Both the position numbers and the translations under genes were made by a program. DNA of 64,000 nt from Parapristionchus giblindavisi (taxonomy: Eukaryota; Nematoda; Chromadorea; Rhabditida; Diplogasteridae), in contig CALSFV010000211.1 in NCBI GenBank assembly GCA_943737045.1, forward strand, positions 1,334,501 through 1,398,500. Direction: 5' to 3'. Shown here piece after piece: positions 22,077-35,121 of the stretch (position 1 is the stretch's first letter; each line of letters opens with the position of its first letter). The notes under the pieces were generated by a model that was given only the letters and a program-made list of their open reading frames with translations, made no database searches and was not told the origin of the DNA.

Positions 22077-23340
22077 ATCTGGAGCTGAATATTTATTTAT
22101 AAATAAACATGTTGTATCGTGGAATATATATCTTTGTAATGTTAAACACATCAGTACGCAATCTAAAACGGGATTGATCTTCTCGAGGGTAGGCTGTGAT
22201 TATATCCAAAGTTGGCTGTAATCGCATCGTTGAATGTAGACATAAAATATTTGAGTTGTACGGGAAAAAGATGTTTATCGACAATTGCCTTGAATAGAAA
22301 AATATAGTGACAATTACTACGAATAACTCGGATAATGATTGAGCTAGAAGTAGGAATGAAATGTTGCATTGATGTAACACTTTTGTCCACAATTTGGATA
22401 TCATATCGTTGTTCGAGACTGATTTTAGATCGTCGAGTATCTCAAGTTAGTGTTTAAGTTTACATTTATCCATGGTAATTCAAACATCTAAGGCGCTTCT
22501 AAAAATGATTTATCGAATAATATGTAGATAGATTTGCTTTGCAAGGAGTTATATGTATATGTTGCATACGTTTGCTGCAGATATGCCTACTATTTCATTG
22601 TTCAACCTAGCATGAGGCTATTATAAAAACCGATGACGTTGAAATGGTTATGCTTAAAACCAATCATGTTCAAATTACAAACTTTAATAATGAATACATG
22701 TCAAAATCTAATTGGTGTGGTTGAATGTTTAGTATAATGTATAAGTTTAGAGCTAATACATCATTATAGTCTATCAATCATATTCTCAATGTAATGTGTT
22801 ACAAATTTATCTTATTCTTGGAGAATCATGAGGTGCTTACTCGAACAACTATGACGCGAGATTATTGATTTCTACGCTAGCAACACAGCCCAATAGTTAA
22901 TTAACTACATATCTAAAAAGCTGTATGATTAGTAATAATACAGAAAAGTATTCGATATGAATGGCTAAGTTTGTCAAGCTTTTAAATAATCCATATTATA
23001 ACCATGAATTAATAAACAAAATAGAATTACAGGTATATCATTGATTTTGTAATACAGTTATACATTACACACTAATGAACACCTTTCGACCCTTTCAATC
23101 CTTTCAATAGATACCTTATTTATTAATGAGGAGAGAAATATTCACAAATCTTACATTTATTCGATCAATAGTTTGGTTTACTGGTGATAGGAAACACCAA
23201 TGAATCTAGTACTATATGCCGCTTACATCTAAATATTGTCTATGATGTTTATTAAAAATGATCATTATGCAACACGTGTTGTGAGCTCAACGCAGACACA
23301 AAGATGTATGGTCTATTAACAAATCTTCAATTAAACTCTA
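22077..23340. other. AT-rich 3' flank, no supported gene
   Basis: Nothing beyond short open stretches. One 103-codon reading on the minus strand (22,093-22,404) lacks any family signature and overlaps the probable 3' untranslated region of the Argonaute-like gene. Confidence 0.4.
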
Positions 23341-24075
23341 AATATTCTATTTTATATGTTACGCACTCACACGTAAAGATATACGAAATTCTTTCAAGGT
23401 ATACATAATAACCAATACATAACCATGACATTACCAAACATAGTATTACCATAACCACAACATAACATTGATTACTGTATTATATTTTATCTGCTATGCA
23501 CTCACACGTAAAGATATACCAAATTCACTCAAGGTGCACATAAAAACCATTACATAGCCATGACATGACCAAACATAGCATAAGCATAACCATGTCATGG
23601 CATTGATTATTGTATTCTATTTTATCTGTTACGCACTCACACGTAAAGATATACGAAATTCTTTCAAGGTACATATAATAACCAATACATAACCATGACA
23701 TAACCAAACATAACATAACCATGACATAACCAACCATAACATAACATAACCATGCCATAACCAAACATAACATAACCATGACATAACCAAACATAACATA
23801 ACCATGACATATCCAAACATAGCATAACCATAACCATAACATGACATTGATTACTGTATTCTATTTTATCTACCATGCACTCACACGTAAAGATATGTCA
23901 AAATCTTTCAAGGTACGCATGATAGCCACTACATAATCATGACATAACTAAGCCTAAGCCTAAGCCTGTATTCTATCTTATCTGCTATGCACTCACACGT
24001 AAAGATATGTCAAAATCTTTCAAGGTACGCATGATAACCACTACATAATCATGACATAACTAAGCCTAAACCTAA
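23341..24075. repeat. Tandem repeat with CACTCACACGTAAAGATAT core and CATAACC filler
   Basis: Six or so copies of ACTCACACGTAAAGATAT plus TTTCAAGGTAC are spaced by about 100-240 bases. The spacers are built from ATAACCATGACATAACCAAAC-type units and, towards the centre, AAGCCTAAGCCTAAGCC (complement of TTAGGC). Repetitive open frames rich in Cys, Trp, Tyr, Val and Met here are artefacts of the repeat. The mirror array is at about 25,060-25,780. Confidence 0.8.
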
Positions 24076-24179
24076 GCCTAAGCCTGAGATGTCGTTCATT
24101 TTGATTTATCTGCAAAAATCGATAATGCCGTAAATATTGCTCTTTCAACTGCATGGTTTTAATAAGTTCATTACTGCAC

Positions 24180-24216
24180 TTATCCTAAGCCTAAGCCTAA
24201 GCCTAAGCCTAAGCGG
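24180..24216. repeat. Interstitial TTAGGC tract
   Basis: Five perfect GCCTAA units lie about 350 bp from the palindrome centre. The mirror copy is at 24,902-24,936. Perfect TTAGGC is the nematode telomere motif. Confidence 0.8.
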
Positions 24217-24424
24217 GGGCGTATGAAGCGATTCCGAGCGAAGCGAAGGATGTTTTTTTGCGGTGGTTTCTTCTTTTGTTGCTTCCTCTTCCTAGATTGC
24301 CCCTTATCATCATTTGGTTAAAAAAAAAATCGTTACTTACAAGTAACCTCAACCTTTATCTTATTTTACAGAAACTGTTAACCGACACAAAAAAACTGTT
24401 TACTCTAAACTCATTAGCGTTAAA

Positions 24425-24700
24425 CATCTGAACTATTTTTACCCTCCGCTCTGGCATACTCTCTCGCAGACAAAGAAAGAGAGAGAGAGTGGTCAGTGTG
24501 GGGGGTTTCAAATAATTTAAGAGCGAAAAAGCATTTAAGAATGAACTTATCAACCTCCAACTCTCTCTCGTGATCAGAAAATGAAGAAACTTTAGCAGAA
24601 GTCTAACTTGAAAATCCCCACACTGACCACTCTCTCTCTCTTTCTTTGTCTGCGAGAGAGTATGCCAGAGCGGAGGGTAAAAATAGTTCAGATGTTTAAC
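24425..24700. repeat. Palindrome centre: small dispersed foldback repeat with about 105-bp spacer
   Basis: The spacer 24,507-24,611 is flanked by CCGCTCTGGCATACTCTCTC and its inverse. The same phrase (CCGCTCTGGCA...CTCTCTCGC..GACAAAGAAAG, in variants) occurs in single copy at 40,370 and 43,930 and as an inverted pair at 60,893-61,110. So the centre of the giant palindrome coincides with a small dispersed foldback sequence. Confidence 0.7.
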
Positions 24701-25059
24701 GCTAATGAGTTTAGAGTAAACAGTTTTTTTGTGTCGGTTAACAGTTTCTGTAAAATAAGATAAAGGTTGAGGTTACTTGTAAGTAACGATTTTTTTTTAA
24801 CCAAATGATGATAAGGGGCAATCTAGGAAGAGGAAGCAACAAAAGAAGAAACCACCGCAAAAAAACATCCTTCGCTTCGCTCGGAATCGCTTCATACGCC
24901 CCCGCTTAGGCTTAGGCTTAGGCTTAGGCTTAGGATAAGTGCAGTAATGAACTTATTAAAACCATGCAGTTGAAAGAGCAATATTTACGGCATTATCGAT
25001 TTTTGCAGATAAATCAAAATGAACGACATCTCAGGCTTAGGCTTAGGTTTAGGCTTAGT

Positions 25060-25780
25060 TATGTCATGATTATGTAGTGGTTATCATGCGTACCTTGAAA
25101 GATTTTGACATATCTTTACGTGTGAGTGCATAGCAGATAAGATAGAATACAGGCTTAGGCTTAGGCTTAGTTATGTCATGATTATGTAGTGGCTATCATG
25201 CGTACCTTGAAAGATTTTGACATATCTTTACGTGTGAGTGCATGGTAGATAAAATAGAATACAGTAATCAATGTCATGTTATGGTTATGGTTATGCTATG
25301 TTTGGATATGTCATGGTTATGTTATGTTTGGTTATGTCATGGTTATGTTATGTTTGGTTATGGCATGGTTATGTTATGTTATGGTTGGTTATGTCATGGT
25401 TATGTTATGTTTGGTTATGTCATGGTTATGTATTGGTTATTATATGTACCTTGAAAGAATTTCGTATATCTTTACGTGTGAGTGCGTAACAGATAAAATA
25501 GAATACAATAATCAATGCCATGACATGGTTATGCTTATGCTATGTTTGGTCATGTCATGGCTATGTAATGGTTTTTATGTGCACCTTGAGTGAATTTGGT
25601 ATATCTTTACGTGTGAGTGCATAGCAGATAAAATATAATACAGTAATCAATGTTATGTTGTGGTTATGGTAATACTATGTTTGGTAATGTCATGGTTATG
25701 TATTGGTTATTATGTATACCTTGAAAGAATTTCGTATATCTTTACGTGTGAGTGCGTAACATATAAAATAGAATATTTAG
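25060..25780. repeat. Mirror of the CACACGTAAAGATAT tandem repeat
   Basis: Reverse-complement copy of 23,341-24,075, with GGTTATGTCATGGTTATG units between ATATCTTTACGTGTGAGTG cores. No coding content. Confidence 0.8.
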
Positions 25781-27041
25781 AGTTTAATTGAAGATTTGTT
25801 AATAGACCATACATCTTTGTGTCTGCGTTGAGCTCACAACACGTGTTGCATAATGATCATTTTTAATAAACATCATAGACAATATTTAGATGTAAGCGGC
25901 ATATAGTACTAGATTCATTGGTGTTTCCTATCACCAGTAAACCAAACTATTGATCGAATAAATGTAAGATTTGTGAATATTTCTCTCCTCATTAATAAAT
26001 AAGGTATCTATTGAAAGGATTGAAAGGGTCGAAAGGTGTTCATTAGTGTGTAATGTATAACTGTATTACAAAATCAATGATATACCTGTAATTCTATTTT
26101 GTTTATTAATTCATGGTTATAATATGGATTATTTAAAAGCTTGACAAACTTAGCCATTCATATCGAATACTTTTCTGTATTATTACTAATCATACAGCTT
26201 TTTAGATATGTAGTTAATTAACTATTGGGCTGTGTTGCTAGCGTAGAAATCAATAATCTCGCGTCATAGTTGTTCGAGTAAGCACCTCATGATTCTCCAA
26301 GAATAAGATAAATTTGTAACACATTACATTGAGAATATGATTGATAGACTATAATGATGTATTAGCTCTAAACTTATACATTATACTAAACATTCAACCA
26401 CACCAATTAGATTTTGACATGTATTCATTATTAAAGTTTGTAATTTGAACATGATTGGTTTTAAGCATAACCATTTCAACGTCATCGGTTTTTATAATAG
26501 CCTCATGCTAGGTTGAACAATGAAATAGTAGGCATATCTGCAGCAAACGTATGCAACATATACATATAACTCCTTGCAAAGCAAATCTATCTACATATTA
26601 TTCGATAAATCATTTTTAGAAGCGCCTTAGATGTTTGAATTACCATGGATAAATGTAAACTTAAACACTAACTTGAGATACTCGACGATCTAAAATCAGT
26701 CTCGAACAACGATATGATATCCAAATTGTGGACAAAAGTGTTACATCAATGCAACATTTCATTCCTACTTCTAGCTCAATCATTATCCGAGTTATTCGTA
26801 GTAATTGTCACTATATTTTTCTATTCAAGGCAATTGTCGATAAACATCTTTTTCCCGTACAACTCAAATATTTTATGTCTACATTCAACGATGCGATTAC
26901 AGCCAACTTTGGATATAATCACAGCCTACCCTCGAGAAGATCAATCCCGTTTTAGATTGCGTACTGATGTGTTTAACATTACAAAGATATATATTCCACG
27001 ATACAACATGTTTATTTATAAATAAATATTCAGCTCCAGAT
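25781..27041. other. Mirror of the Argonaute 3' flank, no supported gene
   Basis: Reverse complement of 22,077-23,340. Nothing else seen. Confidence 0.4.
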
Positions 27042-30000
27042 CTAATCGATGCATAGATCCCAATCCTCTTCGACTTCTTCCTAAATAAAATATTTTTTAG
27101 ATTTTGATTTTTCTTACTTCAAGTCAGTGATGTAAACTGATTACCACTTAAGTTTTGAAAACTCGGAAATATTGGTCATATTTGAAGGATAAATCGAATT
27201 GCTAGACAAAACATCCATACATGAAGCGGAAAATAAGTTAATCTATCGGTGATCAAAGATGAAAAAAAAAAAAGGAATGATTCACAACTAATTATATTTT
27301 GTTGCTGTAAATTCTCCAAATCTTTTGACCCTCAGAAGAAATGTTTTACTGACCTCGCAGCCCATCGTCCACGAAGAATCGTCTTCTTCTTCTTCTACTA
27401 CTTCTTCTTCTTCTTCTTCGTTTTCTTCTTCTTCTTCTTCTTGTTCTTCGTTTTCTTCTTCTTCTTCTTCTTCTTCTTCTTCTTCTTCTTCTTCTTCTTC
27501 TTCTTCTTCTTCTTCTTCTTCTTCTTCTTCTTCTTCTTCTTCTTCTTCTTCTTCTTCTTCTTCTTCTTCTTCTTCTTCTTCTTCTTCTTCTTCTTCTTCT
27601 TCTTCTTCTTCTTCTTCTTCTTCTTCTTCTTCTTCTTCTTCTTCTTCTACACCATCATCATGGATCACATCTACGTCCTCATTATCGAACCCAATGATGA
27701 AATTGTCCACCTTTAATGGTAAAAAAAAATATAAAGGTATAATGTAAATAATTTACACAAAGAAATCATTAATGATACTTTTTTTTTTAAATCTTTTTTT
27801 TCCCTTCATTTCAACAGTGAAGTATATGCTAAGACTTTGATAACTCTTACATCATTACGGGAAATGCGCAATATTTCTCTACCTCCCTCCCTCTTTGCCC
27901 TCTACTTACTCTATTATCTGCACTTAGTTCCAGCTCCAATCGACCTCTTTCTGCGTGCTCCATGGCCGCTTTCATAGGTGCAGGCAGGTTGATTGGAGCA
28001 CTGATGATGCCAAAATCACGGGCCAGAGTACTAGTAAACTCCTGAAAGTTAACATATTTTAATTAATATAAAAAAAAATATCGACAAAATATAGGATTGA
28101 AAAATAAGCCTAGGTTAGGTGTTTCTTCTTCTTCTTCATAAAGTTGCGCTCTTTCGCAGGTAATAAACGATGGAGAAACTCTCGAAAAAAAAAAGGGGTA
28201 TACTATATAAAATACCTTTATCTCTTGAAATTTAAGAAGTTGTCCTATCGTTCCTTGAGCATCGTATACTACATTGTATCGAGTTGGAGGATCATGATAC
28301 TACAAATACATAGCAATTAATGCTGTCTTACTGCAATTACTACATTGGTCTTTCCACTACTCACCATGACCCCCCTCCCCGCTACGAAAAAGAACTCCTT
28401 GAGCGTCTGTTTACCAGTTCCAGGAAAGAGACGCATGCACGGTAGGACGTCCTTGTCTTCGAGGGGGGCCTTCAGATTATAATTTAGATTGATTATCAAA
28501 AGGTGTTGATTGATTGATTATTAATATATATTCATTTATTTTATCATACCCAAGGAACGATCTCATATTCGTGCTCAGGTATGACACAGAGAATTGTCAG
28601 ACATGGATGATATTCCCTGCCGCCATTGAGAAAAGACAGTTTGCTGAATGCCTCAGCAAACTGTTCTTCCTCCGAAGACAGCTAAAATGATCAAATATTA
28701 ATAAATATATATGGATTATTAATCAATAGATATAGAATAATCAATAAAATATTTGTGTGACTTACGAAACGGAACTCCTTCTCGCTCCTACCATTACGAT
28801 ATACGACAATAACTTCAGGAAGAACTCCGTTTTCTTCACGGAACCGCTAAAGTAATTAATTAATGACTGATCAAAAAAAATAAATAAACGATTACTATAC
28901 CGTGATTGCCCGAACAATATGATCAACCATATCGATTATACGCTTCTCTCCGGGTTGCTGTATAAACCATGTGCCTTCCTCCTGCTTAGTGATCTTCTTC
29001 GTAGAGTACGACATCTCAAAGGTATAGATTGAATCAGAAATAGGGGGAGAAATAGATCAATCAATAACTCACTCCAACTATGGTAGGCTCAGCCTGAGTA
29101 GCTTTGGTGGGACTTTCATCCGACGTTTTGGTACGACCGCGATAGACGTACAGACCAAAACACATCATGGTCTTATTGCACCATTTTTTACGTCTATAAT
29201 AACGGATATTTAGAACAGAAATAAGTTGTTATTACTATTAATAATCTATCAACACGCGATAATAATATTAATAAATTAACATCTTCACTCGCTATTTTTT
29301 TTTAAAACTTTCTCGTCTCGTGTATTAATATGTTGATAAGAAAAAATATTAATAACTATTTACAACAAAAAAAAATCTAGTCTAAATTAATTAACTAATG
29401 TAATCGGAATTAACTTTAAAACCATATTGGGATCGTACCTGGTATTGTCATATATAGGCCTCTCGACAATCTCCAGTGTTTCCATTGGATGTAGATACAC
29501 ACAAGATTCTGTTCTCTCTACGATCATCGGTAAATCGGGATAGCGGAGGCGAACCTGTACACAGCATCTCGTATTACTATTGTTATCATTTTTTTAGGGC
29601 ACTTCTTTGATTTATGGCCTGGGTCATATTGCAGATGGATTCTAGTCATTTCTAATTAATTCATTATCTATTTCGCGTAATAACCTTTTCTATGTTGTGG
29701 TGCTACCAGAAGTATCATGATTGATAGAAAAAAAAAAGGTTATGTTATTTTATTTAATTATAGCATGATGAAGATCAACATTCATGTTCTTAGACTGTTG
29801 GAAGTATTTAGAACTTTCCCCAAATACATATCAGAGCGTATTCTTGATAAATGTTTTTTTTTAATGAATAAAAATGAAATGAGATATTATAAAACACACC
29901 TTGCAATCCTCAAGAAAGTATTCATTGAGGGTCCGCTTACCGCCTTCGATTAACATACTAAAAAAATACTAAATTAGTGATAATGTTGTAATTAATTATC

Positions 30001-30481
30001 TGCTTACTCGTTGGCAGATACCGTTGAGATTCCTTTGACGAAGAAGGTTCTCTTATAGAGATGCGTGGTTCGGACATCTAGATCTGGAATTTTCAATAGT
30101 TTAATTATATGGGATAACGCTGACAAAACTATCTAAGAGACAATAATCAATAAATCGTTAACTTACTCATTACATGTTTCTCCAGTTTGTTTTTATTCTT
30201 GGCAATGTCTCGTATATCACAGATCTCTTCAACGAATGATATCATGTTTTGATATTTGACGACTGGCGAGACCTTCTCTGCAATATATATTGTGAGTTAA
30301 ATAGCAATAATGGGATGGATTTCGAAACCGTAGATATTACGTTTTTTGCCTTTACATTTACGCCTATTACTGCGTGATATTTACCTGGTAGCTTGATATG
30401 GTTGATTTTTTTGTCCTTGCAGTTGCTCGAATCCTCCATAATAGTTTTTTGGTCGACTTCAGTTGATCGATTACCGTACAT
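27042..30481 (-). CDS. Argonaute-like protein, PAZ plus partial PIWI, slicer-dead (right copy)
   Basis: Mirror image of the gene at 18,644-22,076, reading from ATG at 30,481 down to TAG at 27,042-27,044. All 14 exons, splice sites and the substituted catalytic positions (GLYV, YRNG, PTRY) are conserved by eye. The gene is 7 bases longer, six of them from two extra GAA codons in the Glu tract (27,39x-27,648) and one apparently from a homopolymer. It points towards the palindrome centre, so the two copies are convergent, with stop codons about 5 kb apart. No copy-specific disabling change was seen. Confidence 0.8.
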
Positions 30482-32029
30482 ATTGAAGAGGCGAAAGCGC
30501 TAACAGATGGTATCGGAGAAGCAATGAAGGGAACTACAGATTTATTATTAATGTTACACACAAAGTAATGTATTAATCAACTAGTGTACAGCTACAATAG
30601 CAAGAGGAGTTATACAAATCGATTAGGTTATATCGAAACCGAGCCAGTTTATACAAAATGAATTTCTACATCATGAAAGGTGGCAAAAAAAAGGAAGACT
30701 GAAACAAGTATTGAAGAAAAAAGAGATCAGTATTGACCATCTATGAGTGTATATAAAAAATAAAAAATGAGATAATGGTTAAGAAAATGCAGCCGGTGCA
30801 AGAGGCTGGATCTGTGGGTTTATATATGTTCTGGATCTATGGTATACGCCCATTTTTTAAATGGCGAACCATATGTAATAGCTGAGACAAGCAGGCATAG
30901 GTATCGAGCTTATCCTAATCCTTCTACTTATTCTTCGCCCCTCTCCCTCTCTCTCTCTACCTATCTATGTTAGGTAGCAGTCATAGTACCCATCCCTCGC
31001 AATCGAGCAGACGTGGACCGGATATCCTCTCTCCCCCTCTCTACCTATCCTATCTCAATCTCCCTCACACCTACCTATCTCTCTCTCTACCCATCTATGT
31101 CAGGTGTGAGGTATAGTACCCATCCCTTCATAATCTAGCAGACAACGGATATCCTATCTCTCCCTCTCCCTCTCCCTTCTCTCCCTCTCTCTCCCTCTCT
31201 CTCCCTCTCTCTCTCTCTCACTCTCTTGCTATCTTATTTCATTATACCTATCACCTACCTATCTTTTCTCTACCTATCTATGTGTTGTTGACTTTAAAAT
31301 ATATGCATTTGTGTTATATGTGTTGCTAATGAAGATGATATATTTCATGAGTGTGGTTTTTATTGAGATAAGAAAGGAGGATTTTTTATGTGTTGTCTTA
31401 ATGCGATGATTACCTTGTCTCGATTAACTTGTCTCTATTTTTTCATAAACCTATATGTATATCTCTTGTTTTGTTGTGATTGATTATGGTACCTTGTCAA
31501 CATGTACTTAATCATTTGTAAACCTATATTTATATTTGTTGTTGTTGTTGTTGTGATTGAATTAGAGTATGAGGATGGGCGGTATAACTAGTGAGTAGTA
31601 GATATAGGGATAAGGGTGATTCATAATTTTTTTTTTTATAATTAGAAGTGTAGTGTCTAAATTACTTCCGCATATTACGAAATGACTCTTGCCTTACCCA
31701 TGTAATTACGACCTCGCAAGTTGTCTGGTTTGAGTGTATATATCTGCGAGAAAGGCGTTAACCTCTTTTATCATTAGTTATGCAATTCATATGTCTCATT
31801 TAGAACATTTGAAAAATCTCCCATATTATATTAGAAATTACATTAATCCATATAGCGGGATAGGAGGCGTCCTCACCATAAGTCTTTCATTTCTTCCGAT
31901 GATCCAAAATTTGAATGCATTATTCTCCAATTTCTACTCATTATTTTTGCGATTTTAAAAAATGCCTATCGGTTAGTAAATATGATAAGAAAGAAAAATG
32001 TATAACAAATAGTGTCGATTTTGAAACAT
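30482..32029. other. Mirror of the shared upstream region, up to the LINE
   Basis: Reverse complement of about 17,090-18,643, including the GATAGG/GAGA minisatellite (30,930-31,270) and (TTG)n (31,538-31,553). No gene seen. Confidence 0.4.
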
Positions 32030-32035
32030 AGTTAA

Positions 32036-34728
32036 TATATATTTATTCACCACAAGGTAAACGTGTATAAAACAATAAATATTAAACAAATGAATGAAGT
32101 ACAATTTCTAGAAGGGGAATGAACATTGAATAAGAGTAAAATAATGATAACGGAGTCGTGGCCAAACTGATCAGTCATTGGTTTTTAAAAGTTGATTCTG
32201 TTCTCTGGTCGGCTAAGTAACCGAGCCGCTCGCAAGAAGAAACTGTTATGCCTGTATTGGAAACGAGACCCGCAATTGGAGAAATTTAATCCATTTCTAG
32301 TAACGTAGGTTTTGAAATAGTGGTTTTTATTATTTGAAATCCTAGTTTTCCCTCTAAGTAGTTTGATGGACATTTTAATGTCAATGTTTAGCCTGCGCTG
32401 CTCGAGAGTGTCTAGACCGAGTTTTGTATTGCGTGCACTACTATTCGGCATGAATTGCCACGTATATTTGTGGCAACGTGCAAACAGCCTTCTTGTGAAA
32501 TAATTCTGTACTTTTTCTAACATTTTAATGTCTTTTTTCTGGTAGGGATTGAATACAGTGCAAGCGCTCTCTAAAATAGGCCTAATATAAATTGAATATG
32601 CTTTTAGTAGAATTATCGGGTTATTTGTTCTTAGAGCTCGCATAATTATATGACAGGCTGATTTTGCTTTGATTGATACTGCTCTACAATGGTCTGAGAA
32701 AGTCAGGCTTCTTTGAATTATGAATCCTAGATCTTTGACAACTTCTTTTTGATTCAGATTATTGCCTTCAATAGTATATACTCTAGAAGGATTCGCTCTA
32801 CCTAGGTGTAGGGAGTTACATTTATGGGACGCTAGAGGCAATTGCCAGTCGTTTGACCATTTAACAATAGTGTCGACTGCAACTTGTAGGGGGTGGGGAG
32901 GTTCACCCGTTCTAAATGATCTGTATATCTTTATGTCATCAGCATATAGGCGAGCCAGTACACCATCTTTTTGCACCAGTATGGGTAGTTCAGATGTGAA
33001 AATGAGAAAGAGCAAGGGCCCAAGTACTGAGCCCTGTGGCACTCCACTAGTTACAGGGTGACAGTCAGAGAGTTTATCTTTTACTCTAACTTGAAAAGTT
33101 CTGTTGTTGAGATATTCAGCAATCCAACGTAAGGTTTTAGAGGATAAACCAATCGTGTTGATTTTAGCTAGAAGTTTGGGGTGGGATACTCTATCAAATG
33201 CCTTAGCAAAGTCAAAATATATAACGTCAACTGGCTGTCCATTACTAAGTGAGGCAGACCAATGTTCAAGTACTTCCAACATTTGAAGTTCACGTGATCT
33301 ATGCTTTCTAAAGCCGTACTGTTCATCAGGGAATATTTCCAAAGTTTCACAATGTGATATTATAGACTTGCTTAAAATGCGTTCAAAGACTCTACAGAAA
33401 AATGATGTAATAGAGATTGGTCTATAGTTAAGAGGATCTGAGAAAGGGGGGGATTTCTTCACAGGAGTAACAATGGAGTGTTTCCACTGTCTAGGTATGA
33501 TTCCTGTTTCAAATGAAGTTCTAAAGATAATCTCTAATGGTTCTGCTATAGGGATGGATATCCTTTTAATGAAATTGAGGTTTATATTTTCTGGAGTTTT
33601 ACATGTGGACTTTTTCCATCTATTTATAAGTTCACAGATTTCGTGTCTTAGAAATAGTGGCTCTTCAAAATTGCCTATGTTTGGAATTGGTTTAGGGGTT
33701 GGGATGATACCGTTGTCAGTAGTAAAAACACCGACAAACGTATTTGCGAGAAGATTGGCCTTTTCTACGTCACTGAGAATGGTTGTTCCGTTGCCATCTA
33801 TCAATCCATCAATACCCTTTTGAGTATTAGAACAGCGTTTCATATAAGTAAAGAACTTGTTCCTGTCTTCGCTATCAATAATTTTCTTTTCTACGTTTTT
33901 ATGATAACGAATTAGTTCTTTTCTAAATTTTTTGTTTAAGGTTTCAAAGATACTATTATTTTCAGAGGAAGCATGGCTAATAGATTTTTGCCATGCAGTA
34001 AAGCGCTTGTTCAATAGACGCTCAATATGGGGTGGTAGTTTACCGTGGTTAATATTCACTCTACACCATGGGACATGTGTATCTATAGATTTCTGAATGA
34101 CTTTGATAAGGAGATCATACATACTATCTGTCGAGTTCATGATGGAAAATAAACCTGTCCAGTCAACATTTGCTAGTTGCATATTGATCAGATCATAATT
34201 GGTAGATTTATAATCCCTTTTCAGGATAAAGGAGGGAGTGGCGTGATTGAGTGAGAGAGAAAACTCAATTGAGTAGTGATCTGAAGTACAGAAGGGAGGA
34301 CCTACTTTAGTTTGACTGATTAATTTTGGATGATTGCTTAATACAAGATCAAGAATGTTTCCTAATTTGTGGGTAGGCTCTGTCACTAGTTGTGCAAATT
34401 TTGACGTGATACAAAAATCAATAAATAATCGGGAGGATGGGGAACATGTTTGGTGTAGTGGTTGAATGGACCACTCTATATCTGGAAGATTGAAATCACC
34501 TGTTACAATAGTTGGATGGGGACATGATGATAGATCGGATAATGATTTCACCATACTTTCGGTTTGTATGGTATTTGACTTTGGGTTACGATAAACACAA
34601 ACAATTCTAATGAGATCGCCGTTTATGTCTAGATCTAATGCTAGAAGCTCATGACTCCCTTTGACTAATTGATCTGATAGTTGTATGACATTTATGGTAG
34701 AATGGACTATGATAATGACCCCACCACC
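32036..34728 (-). mobile_element. 5'-truncated non-LTR retrotransposon with 6-bp target duplication
   Basis: AGTTAA is present at 32,030-32,035 and 34,729-34,734, and the left palindrome arm keeps the empty site (CATAGTTAAATATTATAAG in complement, near 17,090). The 3' end on the minus strand terminates in a short AATAAATATATAT tail with no long poly-A. The 5' end is truncated inside the endonuclease domain, the usual result of incomplete target-primed reverse transcription. Confidence 0.92.
32185..34728 (-). pseudogene. LINE endonuclease-reverse transcriptase ORF, lacking its 5' end (CR1/Jockey-like)
   Basis: The frame is open from the truncation point (34,728) to the stop at 32,185, about 847 codons; the first in-frame ATG (34,554) is internal. 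The N-terminal end is the second half of an exonuclease-endonuclease-phosphatase domain (RGGG-like start GGGVIIIVHS, VCVYRNP, TGDFNLPDIEW, then CTSDHYSIEF). The reverse transcriptase follows with NYRPISITSFFCRVFERILS, DEQYGFRKHRS, YFDFAKAFDRVSHPKL, SGVPQGSVLGPLLFLIF and LYADDIKIYR. After that comes a thumb and C-terminal region. EN-RT order with LYADD suggests the CR1/Jockey/L2 group. The reading frame has no internal stop, so the copy looks young, but without the 5' part it cannot be autonomous. Confidence 0.9.
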
Positions 34729-35121
34729 AGTTAAATATTATAAGATAACCAATCTTGAATGATTATTCTCTCAGTTACGTATAAGTCTACATACAATAAC
34801 TCCAAATATAGTAAGAGAGTTTGGAATATTGAGATCCGGTTCTTCGTTTATCCTGGTACCTCTCCGTACCTCTTGACACCTCTCTCTCCATCATTCACCC
34901 TTTAGCTTCAGTTTATAAATATTATATATACTATAATGTTTACAATTCGTTATGACTGGTAACTGGAGTGATTGCTCTATAAACTATATGTATAGTATTG
35001 TTGGAAGGGATTAAAATAAATATGCGATATTGTTGACGAAGGCTATAGTAATATTATTTATATACATATACAAATAATCACATGAGTTGAATTAATAATC
35101 ATTATTATTCATCATCATCAG

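Larger units (their letters stand above)
12672..24506. repeat. Left arm of giant palindrome
   Basis: From CAGTAGTATAGGTCC at 12,672 the sequence reappears as its reverse complement ending at 36,753, and continues so inward to GGTCAGTGTGGGG (24,491-24,503). The match is near-identical by eye, broken by the 2.4-kb insertion at 13,820-16,234 (left only), the 2.7-kb LINE at 32,036-34,728 (right only), a GAA-tract difference of two codons and a few homopolymer differences. The arm contains the Argonaute-like gene, membrane-protein exons and several satellites. Confidence 0.9.

Noticed and set aside
23525..25593. Cys/Trp/Tyr-rich open frames on both palindrome arms
   Set aside because: They follow ATAACC/GGTTAT tandem units and lack splice-consistent neighbours.
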